From NCBI RefSeq assembly GCF_012641435.1, contig NZ_JABAIJ010000007.1, forward strand, positions 310,001 through 374,000: DNA of 64,000 nt. Reading direction: 5' to 3'. Position numbers and translations under genes: made by a program. Shown here piece after piece: positions 63,927-64,000 of this stretch; position 1 is the first letter of the stretch, and each line of letters starts with the position of its first letter. The notes below the pieces were generated by a model. That model was not told where the DNA came from. It did no database searches and worked only from the letters and a program-made list of their open reading frames with translations. The DNA comes from Rhizobium sp. P38BS-XIX. GTDB taxonomy: Bacteria; Pseudomonadota; Alphaproteobacteria; Rhizobiales; Rhizobiaceae.

Positions 63927-63990
63927 AGCCCCTCATCCTCCCTGTCGGGCACCTTCTCCCCGTTTTGGCGCGGAGAAGGGGAAAAAGGCG
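63927..63990. repeat. Intergenic palindromic repeat, copy 2
   Basis: AGCCCCTCATCC, then ACCTTCTCCCCG and GGAGAAGGGG, the same element as at 44691. It lies upstream of the DppB-like gene at the window edge. Confidence 0.75.
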
Positions 63991-64000
63991 CCTACAGCCT

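Overview
The window looks like chromosomal DNA of a fast-growing rhizobium (Rhizobiaceae, Rhizobium-like). The reasons are high-GC alphaproteobacterial codon use, a tolB-pal-cpoB-tilS-ftsH-glmM order, Omp25-type barrels, several DUF982 genes, GGGAAC-N17-CGTT and CYTATNTNNG promoter motifs, and copies of rhizobial intergenic palindromes (RIME-like and others). I see no phage, transposase, plasmid or CRISPR signature. The genus is inferred from gene content, not from a database search.

Layout. 1-7910: cell-envelope and housekeeping genes (tolB 3' end, pal, cpoB, tilS, ftsH, a Cys-rich ORF, glmM). 7992-11589: an SH3-like secreted protein, two paralogous outer-membrane barrels and a family-25 glycosyltransferase. 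11858-14776: serC and serA, with a structured leader before serC. 14951-17645: a tightly coupled four-gene phospholipid operon (acyltransferase, CdsA, small membrane protein, atypical CDP-alcohol phosphatidyltransferase). 17920-19356: mnmA and a tRNA with a CAT anticodon. 19577-23975: an AT-rich O-acetyltransferase and a three-gene operon (unknown, methyltransferase, HAD) that looks like surface-polysaccharide decoration. 24233-27478: small accessory genes (PilZ, three DUF982, DUF4189, small secreted and membrane proteins). 27739-37065: a DNA glycosylase, an SPFH protein, metQNI methionine uptake, a His-rich cupin, a stress-type promoter with a small ORF, an AhpD-like protein, and a CoA-transferase with L-fuconate dehydratase. 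37138-46677: detoxification and catabolism (VOC/hydrolase fusion, MFS pump, gamma-glutamyltransferase, glycerate kinase, OsmC, AhpD-like protein plus LLM monooxygenase). 47181-48392: a class III nucleotide cyclase.

48398-59564 is the most coherent metabolic locus. A CoA ligase is divergent from a gene series encoding a monooxygenase/old-yellow-enzyme fusion, an SDR, a crotonase, two acyl-CoA dehydrogenases, a thioesterase, a RidA-like protein and a FadB-like hydratase/dehydrogenase. This matches the aerobic 2-aminobenzoyl-CoA (anthranilate) route described in Azoarcus evansii. Two members have unusual active sites: the RidA-like protein lacks the canonical Arg, and the crotonase lacks the usual Glu pair. 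Both changes are plausible for alicyclic amino/keto-CoA substrates. A glyoxalase-fold protein and a Dpp/Opp-type ABC transporter without its binding protein follow to the window end.

Other notable points are an RpoH-like promoter before ftsH, an EcfG-type promoter at 33320-33346, and two RIME-like repeats whose end supplies the TAG stop codon of the adjacent gene. There are also several strong interrupted palindromes that could be operators, and a nested palindrome carrying the ribosome-binding site of a DUF982 gene.
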